Positions 47,933-59,481 of a stretch of DNA of 64,000 nt are shown in pieces. How positions within the stretch are numbered: position 1 is the stretch's first letter; each line of letters starts with the position of its first letter. This stretch comes from Theobroma cacao. Taxonomy: Eukaryota; Streptophyta; Magnoliopsida; Malvales; Malvaceae. The notes beneath the pieces were generated by a model. It was not told the origin of the DNA. It searched no databases and saw nothing but the letters and a program-made list of their open reading frames with translations. Where the stretch lies: the NCBI RefSeq assembly GCF_000208745.1, contig NC_030851.1, forward strand, positions 29,212,714 through 29,276,713. The letters are read 5' to 3'. Position numbers and translations under genes: made by a program.

Positions 47933-50500
47933 ATCCTTGTTCCACCTTTATAACATTTTACTTCATGACTTTTCAACCAATAATTTTCATCATAATTCTT
48001 TTTATCCTTTCTATTATTCACAAATAAATTAAAATTTGTCAGTTGTAAAATACTTTAAACTCGAGAAAAAAACTTTAAATGTTTTATTTTTTTGAAAATT
48101 ATGTTTATTTGACATAATTGACTTGTTACATTAAATCTCATACATTTACGTCAATATTTTAACATTGCTTCTTCCACCTTTATAATGTTTTACTTGAATT
48201 CTTATCACTTTACGTCAAGGGTTTTCACTTACTAAATTTCAACACAATTCTTTATATCCTTACCATTATTCTTGCATAGATTAAAATTTGTTAGTCGTAA
48301 AACACTTTAAACTCAAAAATAAAAATTTAAATATTTAATTTTTTCAAAAATTATGTTTATTTGACATAATTGACTTATTACGTTAAATCTCACACATTTA
48401 TGTTAATATTTTGATAATGCTTCTTTCATCGTTATAATGTTTTATATTAATTCTTACCACTTTACGTCAAGGTTTTTCAACTACTAAATTTCACCATAAT
48501 TCTTTTTATCCTTACTATTATTAATGCATAGATTAAAATTTGTAAGTTGTTAAACACTTTAAACTCGAGAACAAAAATTTAAATGTTTAACTTTTTTCAA
48601 AAATTATGTTTGTTTGACATAATTGACTTGTTAAGTTAAATCTCATACATTTACGTTAATATTTTGACAATGTTTGTTCCATCTTGATAATGTTTTACGC
48701 TAATTCTTATAATTTTACGTCAAGGTTTTTTAACTAGTAAATTTGACCGTAATTTTTTTTATCCTTACTATGATTCACGCATAAATTAAAATTTGTCAGC
48801 CATAAAACACTTTAAACTCAAGAATAAAGATTTAAATGTTTAATTTCCTACACATTATATTTATTTGACATAATTGACTTTTTAAGTTTAATCTCACATA
48901 TTTATGTCAATATTTTGATAATGCTTATTCCATCTTTATAATGTTTACGTTAATTCTTACAATTTTACATCAAGGTTTTTCAACTAGTAAATTTCACCAT
49001 AATTCTTTTTATCTTTACTATGATTCACACATAGATTAAAATTTGTCAGCCGTAGAACACTTTAAACTTTAGAATAAAGATTTAAATGTTTAATTTTCTA
49101 AAAAATTATGCTGTTTGACATAATTGACTTTTTATGTTAAATCTTACATATTTATGTTAATATTTTGACCATGCTTGTTCTACCTTTATAATGTTTTACA
49201 TTAATTCTTACAGCCTTACGTCATGACTTTTCAACTATTAATTTTCATCGTAATTCTTTATATCCTTACTATTATTCATGCATAGATTAAAACTTGTTAG
49301 TCATAAAAAGCTTTAAACTCGAGAATAAAAATTCAAATGTTCAATTTCCTCGAAAATTATGTTTATTTGATATAATTGTCTTGTTAAGTTAAAACTCACT
49401 CATTTATGTTAATATTTTGACAATGTTGGTTCCATCTTTATAATGTTTTACATTAATCCTTGCCACTTTATGTCAAGGTTTTCAACTACTAAATTTCACC
49501 ATAATTCTTGTTATCCTTACTATTATTCATGCATAGATTAAAATTTGTAAGCTGTAAAAGACTTTAAACTTGAGAATAAAAATTTAAATGTTTAATTTTC
49601 CCAAAAATTATGTTTATTTGACCTAATTGATTTGTTATGTGAAATCTCACACATTTATGTCAATATTTTGTCAATGGTTGTTCCCCCTTTATAACGTTTT
49701 ACGTTAATTCTTACGTTTTTATGTCAAGGTTTTTCAACTATTAAATTTCACCATGATTCTTTTTACCTTTACTATTATTTATGTATAGATTAAAATTTGT
49801 CAATCATAAAACACTTTAAACTTGAGAATAACAATTTAAATTTTTAATTTCCTCGAAAATTATGTTTATTTAACATAATTGACTTGTTACATTAAATGTC
49901 ACACATTTATATTAATATTTTGAAAATGCTTGTTCCACCTTTGTAATGTTTTATATTAATTCTTATAGCCTTACGTCATTACTTTTCAACTGCTAATTTT
50001 TGCCATAATTCTTTGTATCCTTACTATTATTCTCACATAGATTAAATTTGAAAGTCGTAAAACACTTTGAACTTGAGAATAAAAATTTAAATGTTTAATT
50101 ATCTCAAAAATTATATTTATTTGACATAATTGACCTATTATGTTAAATCTCACGCATTTATGTCAATATTTTGTTAATCTTTGTTCCACCTTTATAATGT
50201 TGTACGCTAATTCTCACTGTTTTACGTGAAGGTTTTTCAACTACTAATTAATACTATAATTATTTTATCCTTATAATTATTCATTTATAGATTAAAATTT
50301 GTAAGTCGTAAAACACTTTAAACTTGAAAATAAAATTTTAAATGTTTAATTTCCTCAAAAATTATGTTTATTTTACATAATTGACTTGTTACGTTAAATC
50401 TGACATATTTAAGTTAATATTTTGTTAATTTTTGTTTCACTTTTATAATGTTTTAAATTAATTCTTACGATATTACATCAAAGTTTTTAAATGTTCAATT
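47933..50500. repeat. AT-rich satellite, about ten monomers of ~251 bp
   Basis: The phrase TTGTTCCACCTTTATAATG and its variants recur at about 47937, 48169, 48421, 48673, 48925, 49175, 49426, 49678, 49930, 50181 and 50432. Spacings are 250-252 bp, except the first at 232. Each monomer also carries a TTTGACATAATTGACTTGTTA-like phrase and an AAACACTTTAAACT phrase. Monomers are clearly diverged from each other, so the array is old. The repeat fades after about 50470. No protein-coding sign. Confidence 0.88.
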
Positions 50501-51542
50501 TAAATTACATGTTTTTTTATTTTTGTTATTATGCATTGGTAATACTGACCATATGATTTTTAATGATGAAATTACAACCATTGATTAAACGCCACACAAA
50601 TAATTTGTGTCTAATAAAACACTTGATGATAAAAGAGTCCACTAGGGAAATGACTTTGCCCCATCGTGGCAATTTTCTCCCTTGACAGTTGAGAGGGAGA
50701 TAGATGCTGTTGTTTAAGAAAAATTGCTACTGAACGTGGTTGTTGTTGTTTGTGGTTGTTTTGGTTCTGGTTATGACCCTCGTAAGAATAATTCTCTTTG
50801 TAGACTCTAACCATGTTTCATAACTGTAGATAAGATTTCTTCAATGGAGACCCTTTAAGATTATCAATTCTTTTTATTTTATTAATTTTTTGTTATGGGT
50901 TTGCGGGACAATTTTATTATCTTTCACTCTTAAATTCACCTTCAATTACTAAACAATTTTGCTATACAAACTTTATGATAGCAAGCCCATCCCCGATCGA
51001 AGAGTTTTCAAGACAAGAGATTATATGAAGGCCTACTTCTAAGGCAACACTTACAAGGATCATGTATTCCCCTTTATGTCTATATCTCTGAGCATTAAAG
51101 GAGCCCTATTTTAACTTTATACTAGTAAGCGGTGAATATATTATTATCATAAACATGAATAAAGGGTTGCATCCAGTGTTGGTTGAACAATTATTGTTAT
51201 GTCATTCGCAAAGTTAAACGTTGTCAAAAAAATTTTAATTAAATTGTGTTTTGATGATTATTTAAAAAAAACAGCTCATATAGTAGTATTGAAATTTTAC
51301 CAATTCTTTTTTAATGTGATTTAATTATTGCATGTAATTTTTGTTTGGAAATAATTAAGATTTTATACTTTGCTTCCAATATTATTACATTGAAGTAAGT
51401 TTTGTGATTTAATACTTTATGAGTATTTTAGGTTGTAATTATATATTATTTATGTTTAATATGTGTAGACTAATGAAGAGTAAAGAAAATAATTTCTCAG
51501 ATTTATTTGCATAAACTTTCAAAATATGATATACTGGGTTTG
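50501..51542. other. AT-rich stretch, no gene seen
   Basis: Holds only short open frames without a recognisable domain. One minus-strand frame (50611-50814) is Gln/Asn-rich and looks accidental. No tRNA, hairpin array or terminal repeats were seen. Confidence 0.5.
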
Positions 51543-52345
51543 GAGTTTGATGATGTCAAACGTGCTTATGAATTTTATAAAGCATATGCTTGTGCCATGG
51601 GCTTTGGTACTCGTAAAGGCAGTAGTAGGTGAGACAAAAATGGAATTAAAGTTATGAACCATTTTTCTTGTTCGAAGGAAGGATGTAGGGTTGAAAAATG
51701 AGAAAAGATTGAGAATCGGGTGCGAGAACCTAAAAGGTTATCTAAAACAAATTGCTATGCTAACATTTGGGTCATTCTGAACAAAGATACAGGAAAATAG
51801 TGTGTTTCACATTATGAACTTGAACATAATCATCAGATGGTAAATCCTGCTCAAATATGCTTCATTCGTTCGAATAGGCATATTAAAGTAGCTTATGTAT
51901 GTGAAGCAAAAACTATGAAAGTTGCAAGTATCAAAACATGTCAAGTGGTGAATGTTTTTGCAGCTCAAGCTAGGGGCATTCAAACTGTTGGTTTTACTCG
52001 TAAAGATTTTTACAATCGTATGGCAACTAAAAGACATGTTGAAGTAAATGATGGTGATGTTCAAGCGACATTGTTATATTTTTATGTGAAAAAAGAAATG
52101 GATAATGGATTCTACATGAAGTACATAACTGATGATGAGAACAAATTGAAGAATTTATTTTGGGCTGACTCCATAACAAGATCAGATAGTGTTTGTTTCG
52201 ATGATGTTTTGGCATTTAACACAACTTACAAGAAAAACACATTTAATTTGCCTCTTTGGGTTTTCATTGGTGTGAACCATCATCATATGACCACCATTTT
52301 TGCATTAGCATTACTCGTAAATGAAGATTTTGTTGGTGCATTTTC
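51543..52345 (+). pseudogene. FAR1/FRS-like (MULE-derived) gene fragment
   Basis: One continuous frame reads first as a FAR1 DNA-binding (WRKY-GCM1 type zinc) domain with AYEFYKAYA, GFGTRKG, FSCSKEGC and ELEHNH motifs. It then reads as the start of a MULE transposase-type domain with LFWADS, DVLAFNTTYKKN and VGVNHH motifs. Three in-frame stops break the FAR1 part (TGA after SSR, TGA after VEK, TAG before CVSH). The first two catalytic-region blocks survive but the protein ends soon after ALLVNED, so most of the transposase domain, the SWIM finger and the C-terminus are missing. FAR1-related proteins are transposase-derived regulators of light signalling. This copy cannot encode one. The downstream copia element begins near its broken end. 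The frame stays open to 52418, but similarity stops near 52345. Confidence 0.75.
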
Positions 52346-52398
52346 AAAATTAAAGATTATTTCACATGATGGAAAAGCTATCATTAGCTCAAAAGTTA

Positions 52399-53106
52399 TG
52401 TTACGAAAAGTAACATAATGTGTCTAGATATAGACATGTTTTCATGTGAATGATTATGTCTCTTGGAAAATCATATCCAAAAGTTAGGAGACATGTTTGA
52501 AAAGACACCATTGCTCAAAAGTTAAAGTGAATAGTTGTTGTTTCAAGATATAACTCAAAGGTTATAATTTGTGGGATGAATAATTATCTATTCATAAGAT
52601 GACTATTGAAACAATAACTATATCTAAAAGTTGTGTTGGCAAAAATCATAAAGATGCTTTCTAGACAAAGAGGTGTCTTTATGAAAGGGTTGTGTCCTTG
52701 AAGAAGAGACACTTGGAAGCCTATATAAAGGGCTTGGTGCCAACCATTTTAGACATACCAAAACACACAAAAAGAAACACTAAAGTTCCCACCATCTTCA
52801 AGATATTCCGAATTCCTTATTATCTACTTGCTGCAGAAAGTCGGTTTTAAGGCCAAACAACTTTGCAAACCCTCGGGTGTATCTAGCAGTCTACTTCGCA
52901 AGTGTAATATGAAAGTTAGACGTTGGCTTCATTGTATCCTTGAGACTATTCGCATTATTCCCCTTTGCATACCGAGTGGTGCGGGCGAAATAAGTCTTAA
53001 AGATAGACGTCTATTTGAAAGGCTTGCCTTGAAGCCAATTTTGCCTATTATTAAATACCATATAAAAACCCCCTTTTCCTACCAACAGTTTTAAGACTTA
53101 TATTCA
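52399..53106 (+). repeat. Probable copia 5' LTR and leader
   Basis: This non-coding ~700 bp contains a good TATA box and ends in TTCA followed by TGGTATTC, which resembles a worn initiator-Met PBS. Since the 3' LTR is not in the window, the exact borders cannot be confirmed by comparison. Confidence 0.45.
52722..52730 (+). promoter_or_regulatory. TATA box of copia LTR
   Basis: TATATAAAG lies about 395 bp upstream of the gag ATG at 53118. The expected transcription start would be near 52755. Confidence 0.5.
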
Positions 53107-53325
53107 TGGTATTCAAAATGGCTTCACTCAAGGAGATGGCTAGCAACATTGTCAAGTTAGATCGCTTTGATGGAGGAGACTTCATTTGATGGCAGAAAAA
53201 GATGCGCTTCCTCCTCACAACACTCAAGGTCGCGTATGTTCTAGATACACCACGACCAAGTGAGGAAGACGGTGAAGAATCTGTGGAAAGAACTCAATCG
53301 ACGTAGAAATGGGATAATGATGACT

Positions 53326-53330
53326 ACATA
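53326..53330. other. Target-site duplication, left copy (ACATA)
   Basis: Matches 55926-55930 exactly and flanks the solo LTR. Confidence 0.88.
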
Positions 53331-53376
53331 TGTGAGACCTTGACCTTTATAGACTCATAGTTAGTAATATACGCGA

Positions 53377-53394
53377 TATCCCTGATCAGGGATA
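53377..53394. other. Perfect 18-bp palindrome in solo LTR
   Basis: TATCCCTGATCAGGGATA is its own reverse complement. It sits about 46 bp from the LTR start, a place where other LTR families here carry their own inverted repeats. Confidence 0.6.
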
Positions 53395-53721
53395 ATTTCG
53401 TCATTTCCTTAGTAAGCCCATAAAAGTAAGATTTTAAACAATAGTATGGCCTAAGTAGGCCTAAGGCATTAATGGATGATGAAATTAGGGGTAAAATGAA
53501 AAGGAAACAAAAATTTTGATGATTTTCACGGTAAGGGCAAAATGGTCATTTTTCACCTCAAGTTAGAATTTTAAGTTTTCATGAACCCGAGTATGTCTAG
53601 ACCATTATGGACCTTATCCAAGTGTCAAAGGAGTAAAAAGATTGCATAAAGGGTTGAAGGAGAGTAAGTTAATTCGTGGAAGGGCATTTTGGTAATTTAA
53701 TTTAAGTGGATAAGCATGGGT

Positions 53722-53729
53722 TATAAATA
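53722..53729 (+). promoter_or_regulatory. TATA box of solo LTR
   Basis: TATAAATA is followed about 30 bases later by a pyrimidine-rich start region, as expected for a plant core promoter. Transcription from it would read into the copia remains. Confidence 0.5.
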
Positions 53730-54897
53730 TCTCTTCTTTCCAACAGCTTCTACATTCTCCAGCAGCTTTCCTTCTTCTTCTTCTTTCATTTCACGTTGCT
53801 TCCCCACCTCCATGAAAGCTTGACAAAAAAGCTCCACAATCTTCCTTAAATAGCTCCAAAATTCATGCTTTTGGTGCACCCTTTCCATAGACCCTTGTGC
53901 TCTTTCACTCTCTCTCCTTAAAACCCTTGAAAAATCTTATTTCCATACTTTCTCTCACTAGTTGGGCATTTTAGAGAGAGAAAGAGAGAATTATCCCATT
54001 TGTTTAGAAGCTATTGGAAGAGAATTCAACTACAAAGAAACCCTAGGGTGAGTGATGAACCAAGCTTGATTTTTAGCTGTGAATAATGGCTAGTAATTGG
54101 GATTATGAGCTGTTTTATTGTTGATTATGTTCATTCCTTTAATAGTGATTCAGATAGTGAACATAGATAGCCATTTAAAGTGGCAATTGAAAGCTTGCTA
54201 AGGGATAGCTTTTAAGGTTTATAAGTATGAATTAACATTATGGTAATGTTAATTTGATGGTAGGTTTTAACGAAGCCCCATCACTCCAATTGGATCATTA
54301 GGAGAATTAGAGTCAGCTAAAGGCTCAACAATATACCAATGAGTGAACTGCCTTCAAAACTTGTTTGGGAATATAATGTACTTGTCACACATTTGAATGA
54401 TTTTGTACAAACTTTTCTTAAAATAAGTGCCTTGGGAACAAGCTTTTACTAAATGGTTTTGTGTTGTGATATGCGGTTGCTATGGATTCATGCACTATTG
54501 CATCATAATGATATATATATGTTGTGCATGATAGTTGACATTATGTATGATGATTGTAACCGTGTGTGTGCACGATGTGGGGGGACACACATGCCGGTGA
54601 TGATGGTGGTGTGAGAGATGGATCATGATAGTGCCCGTGTGAATGATGGCACTAATTGTGCACGATGTGGGGGAATGTACATGAGCAGGGTGTGATTATG
54701 ATGATATGAATGTTATTTATGTATGTATGCATATCTTTACTTATGAAATGAAAGAGCATGAAAATGATATATGATTGAAATGCATGTGAAATTTGATACT
54801 TTACACTTTGGGGATTTCATGTGTTTCATATTGTCGGTGTCATTTTAGCAAGATCGCTTTTATTGGGGAAATGGAAATCTTGTTCATGTTGCTCTGT

Positions 54898-55296
54898 TCT
54901 CGCTGCAGCGAGAAACTCTCGGGTTTTTTAGAGCCTCACCAGTTTGGTTCTCGCTGCAGCAAAAATGCATTCTCGCTGCAGCGAGAAAGGTACTGTAGCT
55001 TCTAGCTGCAGTGAGAAACATTCTGTTTTGGGACCAAAATTTCGCTGCAGCGAGATTCATTCTCGCTATAGCGAAAAACTTTCTGTTTTGCTTCCTTTTT
55101 GGTTCGGTTGCTACTCCATTTTTCATTTCTTTGGTACTATAGTTGAGCTTGGACTTCCAACATTAAGGAATAAGTGAATTAAGTTTAAAATGAGTAGGTT
55201 TGGTGAGAAACCCTCGGCCAGTTGAGGAACCCTCATTCGGCTAATAACTTAATCCCAACATCGTTACAGCGGAAAGGCATTCTCGCTGCAGCGAAG
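54898..55296. repeat. Cluster of CTCGCTGCAGCGAG palindromes
   Basis: The 16-bp palindrome TCTCGCTGCAGCGAGA is perfect at 54898-54913 and 54971-54986. Variants lie at 54949-54964, 55001-55016, 55040-55055, 55061-55076 and 55281-55296, with a worn one near 55260. Spacing is irregular. In the variants usually only one arm is altered. Overlapping open frames on both strands here are a by-product of the palindromes. Confidence 0.7.
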
Positions 55297-55925
55297 ATTC
55301 GTTGTCGCATTTGACTTGCTTATGTATCACTGAAGCCTTCATTTTTCAAATTATTTGTTATGTATGGGTTCATCATTACCAAGTGATTAATATTTAAGGG
55401 TTTAATGAAGGGTTTTCAATATGAATGAAATTAAATTGCATTGTTTTAAAACAAGTGCATCATGATTTTAAATTCTCCCTTATGGTTGCTTGTTCCCTTC
55501 CTTGTTCACTCACTGGGTTTATACTCACCGTTTTCAACTTCATGTTTTCATATCACGAGGCAGTCGGTAACTAGGACGAGATGTCCTTGTAGACTTGTAT
55601 CCATCTTTTGGTAGGTGTCTTGGCATTCAGTAGCTGTACATTCATCCGAGTCCCTCCGCTGGAAGTCGAGTATTCTTTTGTTGTGTATAGACAAACCTAA
55701 CGTAAATTATTAAGATACATGTTGTAGACAACGTATATACACTTGTTTAGTATACCAGTATGAAGTGGCAATGTTTAATATTACTTTAATCCTAAGTTAA
55801 GAAATGTGACTTAGTAGTTTATGATGGAATGATGAACATGTCAGATTAATAGGCTTGCTTGGGCTTAGTGGAATACGTCCATTGGGCCCATGCGCTGGTC
55901 ATGGCCCGAAATTTGGGTCGTGACA

Positions 55926-55930
55926 ACATA
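55926..55930. other. Target-site duplication, right copy (ACATA)
   Basis: Second copy of the duplication that flanks the solo LTR. Confidence 0.88.
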
Positions 55931-56460
55931 TGCATGGGACAAATTCTGAATGGAATGTCGGATGCATTTTTCAATGAGTACCAGAATGAGGCTAGTGCAA
56001 AGCAACTTTGGGACAAGTTGGAAGCACGATACATGGCAAAAGACGTAAGCAGTAAGAAATTCCTGCTTAGTTGTTTCAATAACTTTAAAATGATTGATAA
56101 TCATTCTGTTATGGAGCAAATGCATGAGCTTGAATGCATTCTTAATAACTTTAAGAAATATGGTCTTAAAATGGACGAAGCTATTGTGGTTTCTTCAATA
56201 ATTGATAAGTTTCCCCCTTCATGGAGAGACACAAAGAAATTCCTTAAACATAAAAAGGAGGATATGTCTCTCGAGGACCTTGGTAATCATCTTCGAATAA
56301 AAGAAGATTATCAAAAACAAGAATAAGTCAAGCAAGATGAAAAAGAAAAGGATTCCAATGAAAAGAATCTTGAGACTTCAAAGGTCCATGTGATGGAACA
56401 CAAACCATCAAAAAAGCCGATTAGAAGAAGACATTCTACGGGTATGAATGACAAAGGTCA

Positions 56461-59400
56461 AATAAGTTCAAAAGGAACAGAAAAAGGCCATGTTTTTATT
56501 GTAACAAACTTGGTCACTTTAAGGTGGAATGTAAACTTTTGGAAAGCAAGACACAAGGTGTGAACAATCACAAGTTTGTGGCTATGATTTATGAAGTCAA
56601 TCTTCACCAAGATTATGGACCATGGTGGATTGACACTGGTGCAATTAATCATGTATGCAACGACAAAAGTTTCTTCAAGACTTTGGAAGAAGTTGATGAT
56701 GGAAACGTGCTATACATGGGAAATTTCTCCACTACACAAGTGATAGGAAAAGGCACCATGGAACTTGTGTTTACTTCTGGAAAGACACTTGTGCTAAACA
56801 ATGTCTTTTATGTACCGAAAGTAAAAAAGAACCTTGTGTCAGGTGGCTTGTTGAATAAGTTTGGCTTCAAATTAATATTTGAAGCGGATAAGTTCATCTT
56901 TACAAAAGGTGGACAATATGTGGGAAGCGGATACTATTGTGAAAACATGTTCAAGCTTAATGTCAATAAAAGTATTACTAGTTCTGCTTATATTGATGCA
57001 TTGTGTCATGTTCATGATAGTAAAGCAATCCTAACTAATCTATGGTATAATAGATTAGGTCATGTTCATTATAGAAGAGTGCATGATATGGCTAAAATGG
57101 AATTAATACCCAACATTAATGAAAGTAATGATATGTGCAAGACATGTATAGTCACTAAAATCACTAGAAACTCATTTCCTAAGGTAGAAAGAAGCACTAA
57201 ATTAGTTGAATTAATACATTCTGATGTTTGTGACATGCATAGTACTCCTTCTATCGATGGAAAGAAATACTTCGTAACATTTATTGATGACTTCTCTAGA
57301 TATTGCTATGTTTACTTATTGCATGCCAAAAATGAAGCATTAGAGAAATTTAGAATTTATAAAAGAAAAGTTGAATTGTGTTGTGAATTGTTTATTAAAT
57401 GTTTACAAAGTGATAGAGGAGGTGAATATTATGATCCCAATTACTTTGAGTCCACTGGAATTATTCACGAGACTACCGCTCCGTATACACCAGAACAAAA
57501 TGGTGTAGCGGAACGTAAGAATCGAGTTCTTACGAAAATGGTCAATGCTTTGCTTTCTAACTCGGGTTTGGGAAAAGGATTTTGGGGCGAAGCCTTACTA
57601 ACGGCTTGCCATATACTAAATAGAATCCCAAACAAAAGGAGTAAAAATACTCCTTATGAACTATGGAAAGGACGAAAGTCAAACCTTAATTATTTAAGAG
57701 TTTGGAGATGTCTAGCCATTGTAAGGGTTCTAGAGCCAAAGAAAAGGAAATTGGGTGAAAAAGGAATTAAATGCATATTTATAAGATATGCTGAACATAG
57801 TAAAGCATATCGTTTCATGGTGATAGAGCCTAATGATTCATATTTTGTTAATACGGTCATAGAATCAAGGGACGCTATCTTTGATGAAACAAGGTTTAAC
57901 TCAATTCCAAGACCCAAGGAACAAATAACAAAAAGTGATAGTTTCTTAGAAAATGACGAGAAAACTATCGAGCTCCGGAGGAGTAAAAGAATTAGAAAAG
58001 CAAAGACATATGGATTCGATTTCCTCATGTACTTAGTGGAAGGTACAAGAGAGGAAACATGTGAATACCTACCTTACTGCTTCAATGTAAAAGGTGAAGG
58101 TGATCTTCAAACTTATGAGGAGGCAATGAACTCTCAAGATGCTTCTTTTTGGAGAAGAGCAATACAAGATGAGATGGACTCAATAATGGGAAACAAAACA
58201 TGCAAATTGGTAGACCTTCCACCAGGTTCCAAACCAATAGGCTGTAAGTGGATTTTCAAAAAGAAAATGAAAGTTGATGGAACCGTGGAAAAGTTTAAAT
58301 CAAGGCTAGTGGCAAAAGGCTTTAAATAAAAGGAAAGTGTTGATTATTTTGATACATATGCACCGGTAACAAGAATAGCTACAATTAGAGTGCTTATAGC
58401 ACTTGCATCTAGATATAATATGGTAATTCACCAAATGGATGTTAAGACAACATTCCTAAATGGTGAATTAGATGAAGAGGTCTATATGGAACAACCTGAA
58501 GGGTTTGTCTTTCCTAGTCAAGAAAGAAAAGTGTGTAAGCTTGTAAAGTCCTTGTATGGATTAAAACAAATGCCTAAACAATGGCATCAAAAGGTTGATG
58601 AGGTTGTGCTAGCAAATGGCTACAAGATTAATCAATCTGACAAATGTGTCTATAGTAAGTTCCATAACGATAGAGGTGTCATCATTTGCTTATATGTGGA
58701 TGACATGTTAATATTCAGTACCAATTTGGAACAAGTGGAAGACACAAAAAGGTTCTTGTCAAAGAATTTTGACATGAAAGATATGGGCATGGCGGATGTT
58801 ATTCTTGGTATAAGAATAATGAGAGACAATAATGGCCTAACATTGTCTCAATCTCATTACATCGAAAAGATTGTAATAAAGTATGAAAAGTCAAATTGTA
58901 TGCCCATGACTATACCTTATGAATATAATCTAAGGCTAGTAGCCAAAAAAGATAAGCCAATAGCACAAAATGAATATGCAAGGGTGATTGGATGCCTCAT
59001 GTATGCAATGGTCTATACAAGGTCGGATATTATATTTGCGGTTGGGATGCTAAGTCAATTTACAAGTAATCCGAGTAAACAGCATTGATATGTTATTCAT
59101 AAAGTTATAAGGTACTTAAAGAGTACAAAGAATTATGGCATCTGCTATTCAGGTTTTCCTTCGGTTTTAGAAGGGTATACAGATGCAAGTTAGAACTCAA
59201 ATAGATCGGATTACACATCCACGATTGGATGGATTTTTACACTCGGTGGGGGTGTTGTTTCTTGGGGTTCTAAAAACCAATCTTATCAAGCGGACTCCAC
59301 CATGGCGACTGAATTTATAGCCTTAGCATCTGCCACCCAAGAAGTGGGATGGTTAAGAGATTTACTTTACGAAATTTCGCTGTGGCCTAAGCCAATGGCA

Positions 59401-59481
59401 CCAATCTTGATACATTGTGACAATGAAGCAACTATATCAAAGGCATATAATCAAGCTTACAATGAAAAGAGTCGATATATT
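56461..59481 (+). pseudogene. Copia pol: protease-integrase-RT-RNase H, broken
   Basis: One frame carries the Gag zinc knuckle (CCHC, 56491-56532), the protease DTG (56632-56640), the GAG-pre-integrase motif LWYNRLGH, the integrase core with FIDDFSRY and QSDRGGEY, and RT with KPIGCKWIFKKK and the active site YVDD (58693-58704). The RNase H region with ATEFIALASATQE and HCDNEA follows. Stops interrupt it at 58327 (TAA), 59086 (TGA) and 59191 (TAG). Family comparison suggests Gln or Trp at these points, so each is one C-to-T or G-to-A step. The frame is lost at 59481 where the antisense LTR begins. No functional Pol can be made. Confidence 0.82.
59477..59481. other. Possible target-site copy (ATATT) of antisense gypsy element
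   Basis: The five bases before the antisense LTR. The matching copy would lie beyond the right edge of the window, so it is unconfirmed. Confidence 0.3.

Larger units (their letters stand above)
53331..55925 (+). mobile_element. Solo gypsy LTR (2595 bp) inside copia gag
   Basis: Begins TGTGAGACC, ends GGGTCGTGACA, and is flanked by ACATA on both sides. No PBS, internal region or second LTR is present, so it is a solo LTR left after LTR-LTR recombination. Its 3' tip resembles those of the other gypsy LTRs here, but the body is from a different family. It has a clear TATA box, an 18-bp palindrome near the start and a cluster of CTGCAG-centred palindromes. Confidence 0.88.
53118..56326 (+). pseudogene. 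Copia gag (UBN2-type), split by solo LTR
   Basis: The first part (53118-53330) begins at ATG and carries the RFDGG...WQKKM region typical of copia Gag. The second part resumes at 55931 and shows the LNGMSD, KQLWDKLEARY, SSIIDKFPPSW and HLRIKEDY motifs of the UBN2 family. A 2595-bp LTR with one 5-bp target duplicate lies between them; the frame is in register across that insertion. Three stops are present: TGA at 53187, TAG at 53304 and TAA at 56324. Each can be explained by a single C-to-T change (CGA, CAG, CAA). The gene is dead. Its zinc knuckle lies further on in another frame (56491-56532), so a frameshift sits near 56450. Confidence 0.78.
52399..59481 (+). mobile_element. Degenerate Ty1/copia retrotransposon, 3' end cut off
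   Basis: Plus-strand order is promoter/leader, gag, protease, integrase, RT, RNase H. Integrase before RT marks it as copia. Gag is split by a solo gypsy LTR (53331-55925). RNase H is cut at 59481 by an antisense gypsy element, so the 3' LTR lies outside the window or is lost. The 5' border is uncertain; the FAR1-like similarity stops near 52345, and a TG at 52399 next to GTTAC-N5-GTAAC is only a guess. Confidence 0.8.

Noticed and set aside
47671..48021. Minus-strand 116-codon frame across the LTR6/satellite junction
   Set aside because: Runs from satellite into an LTR end; chance frame.
50611..50814. Gln/Asn-rich minus-strand frame
   Set aside because: Short, low complexity, no recognisable family or promoter context.
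52828..53094. 88-codon frame upstream of copia gag
   Set aside because: Lies in the copia leader/LTR region and matches nothing recognisable.
54793..55177. Overlapping frames on both strands in the solo LTR rich in Ala-Ala and Cys-Ser-Glu
   Set aside because: Produced by the repeated palindrome reading alike on both strands.
54898..55296. CRISPR-like array
   Set aside because: Repeats are palindromic, variable and irregularly spaced in a plant LTR; no cas genes.
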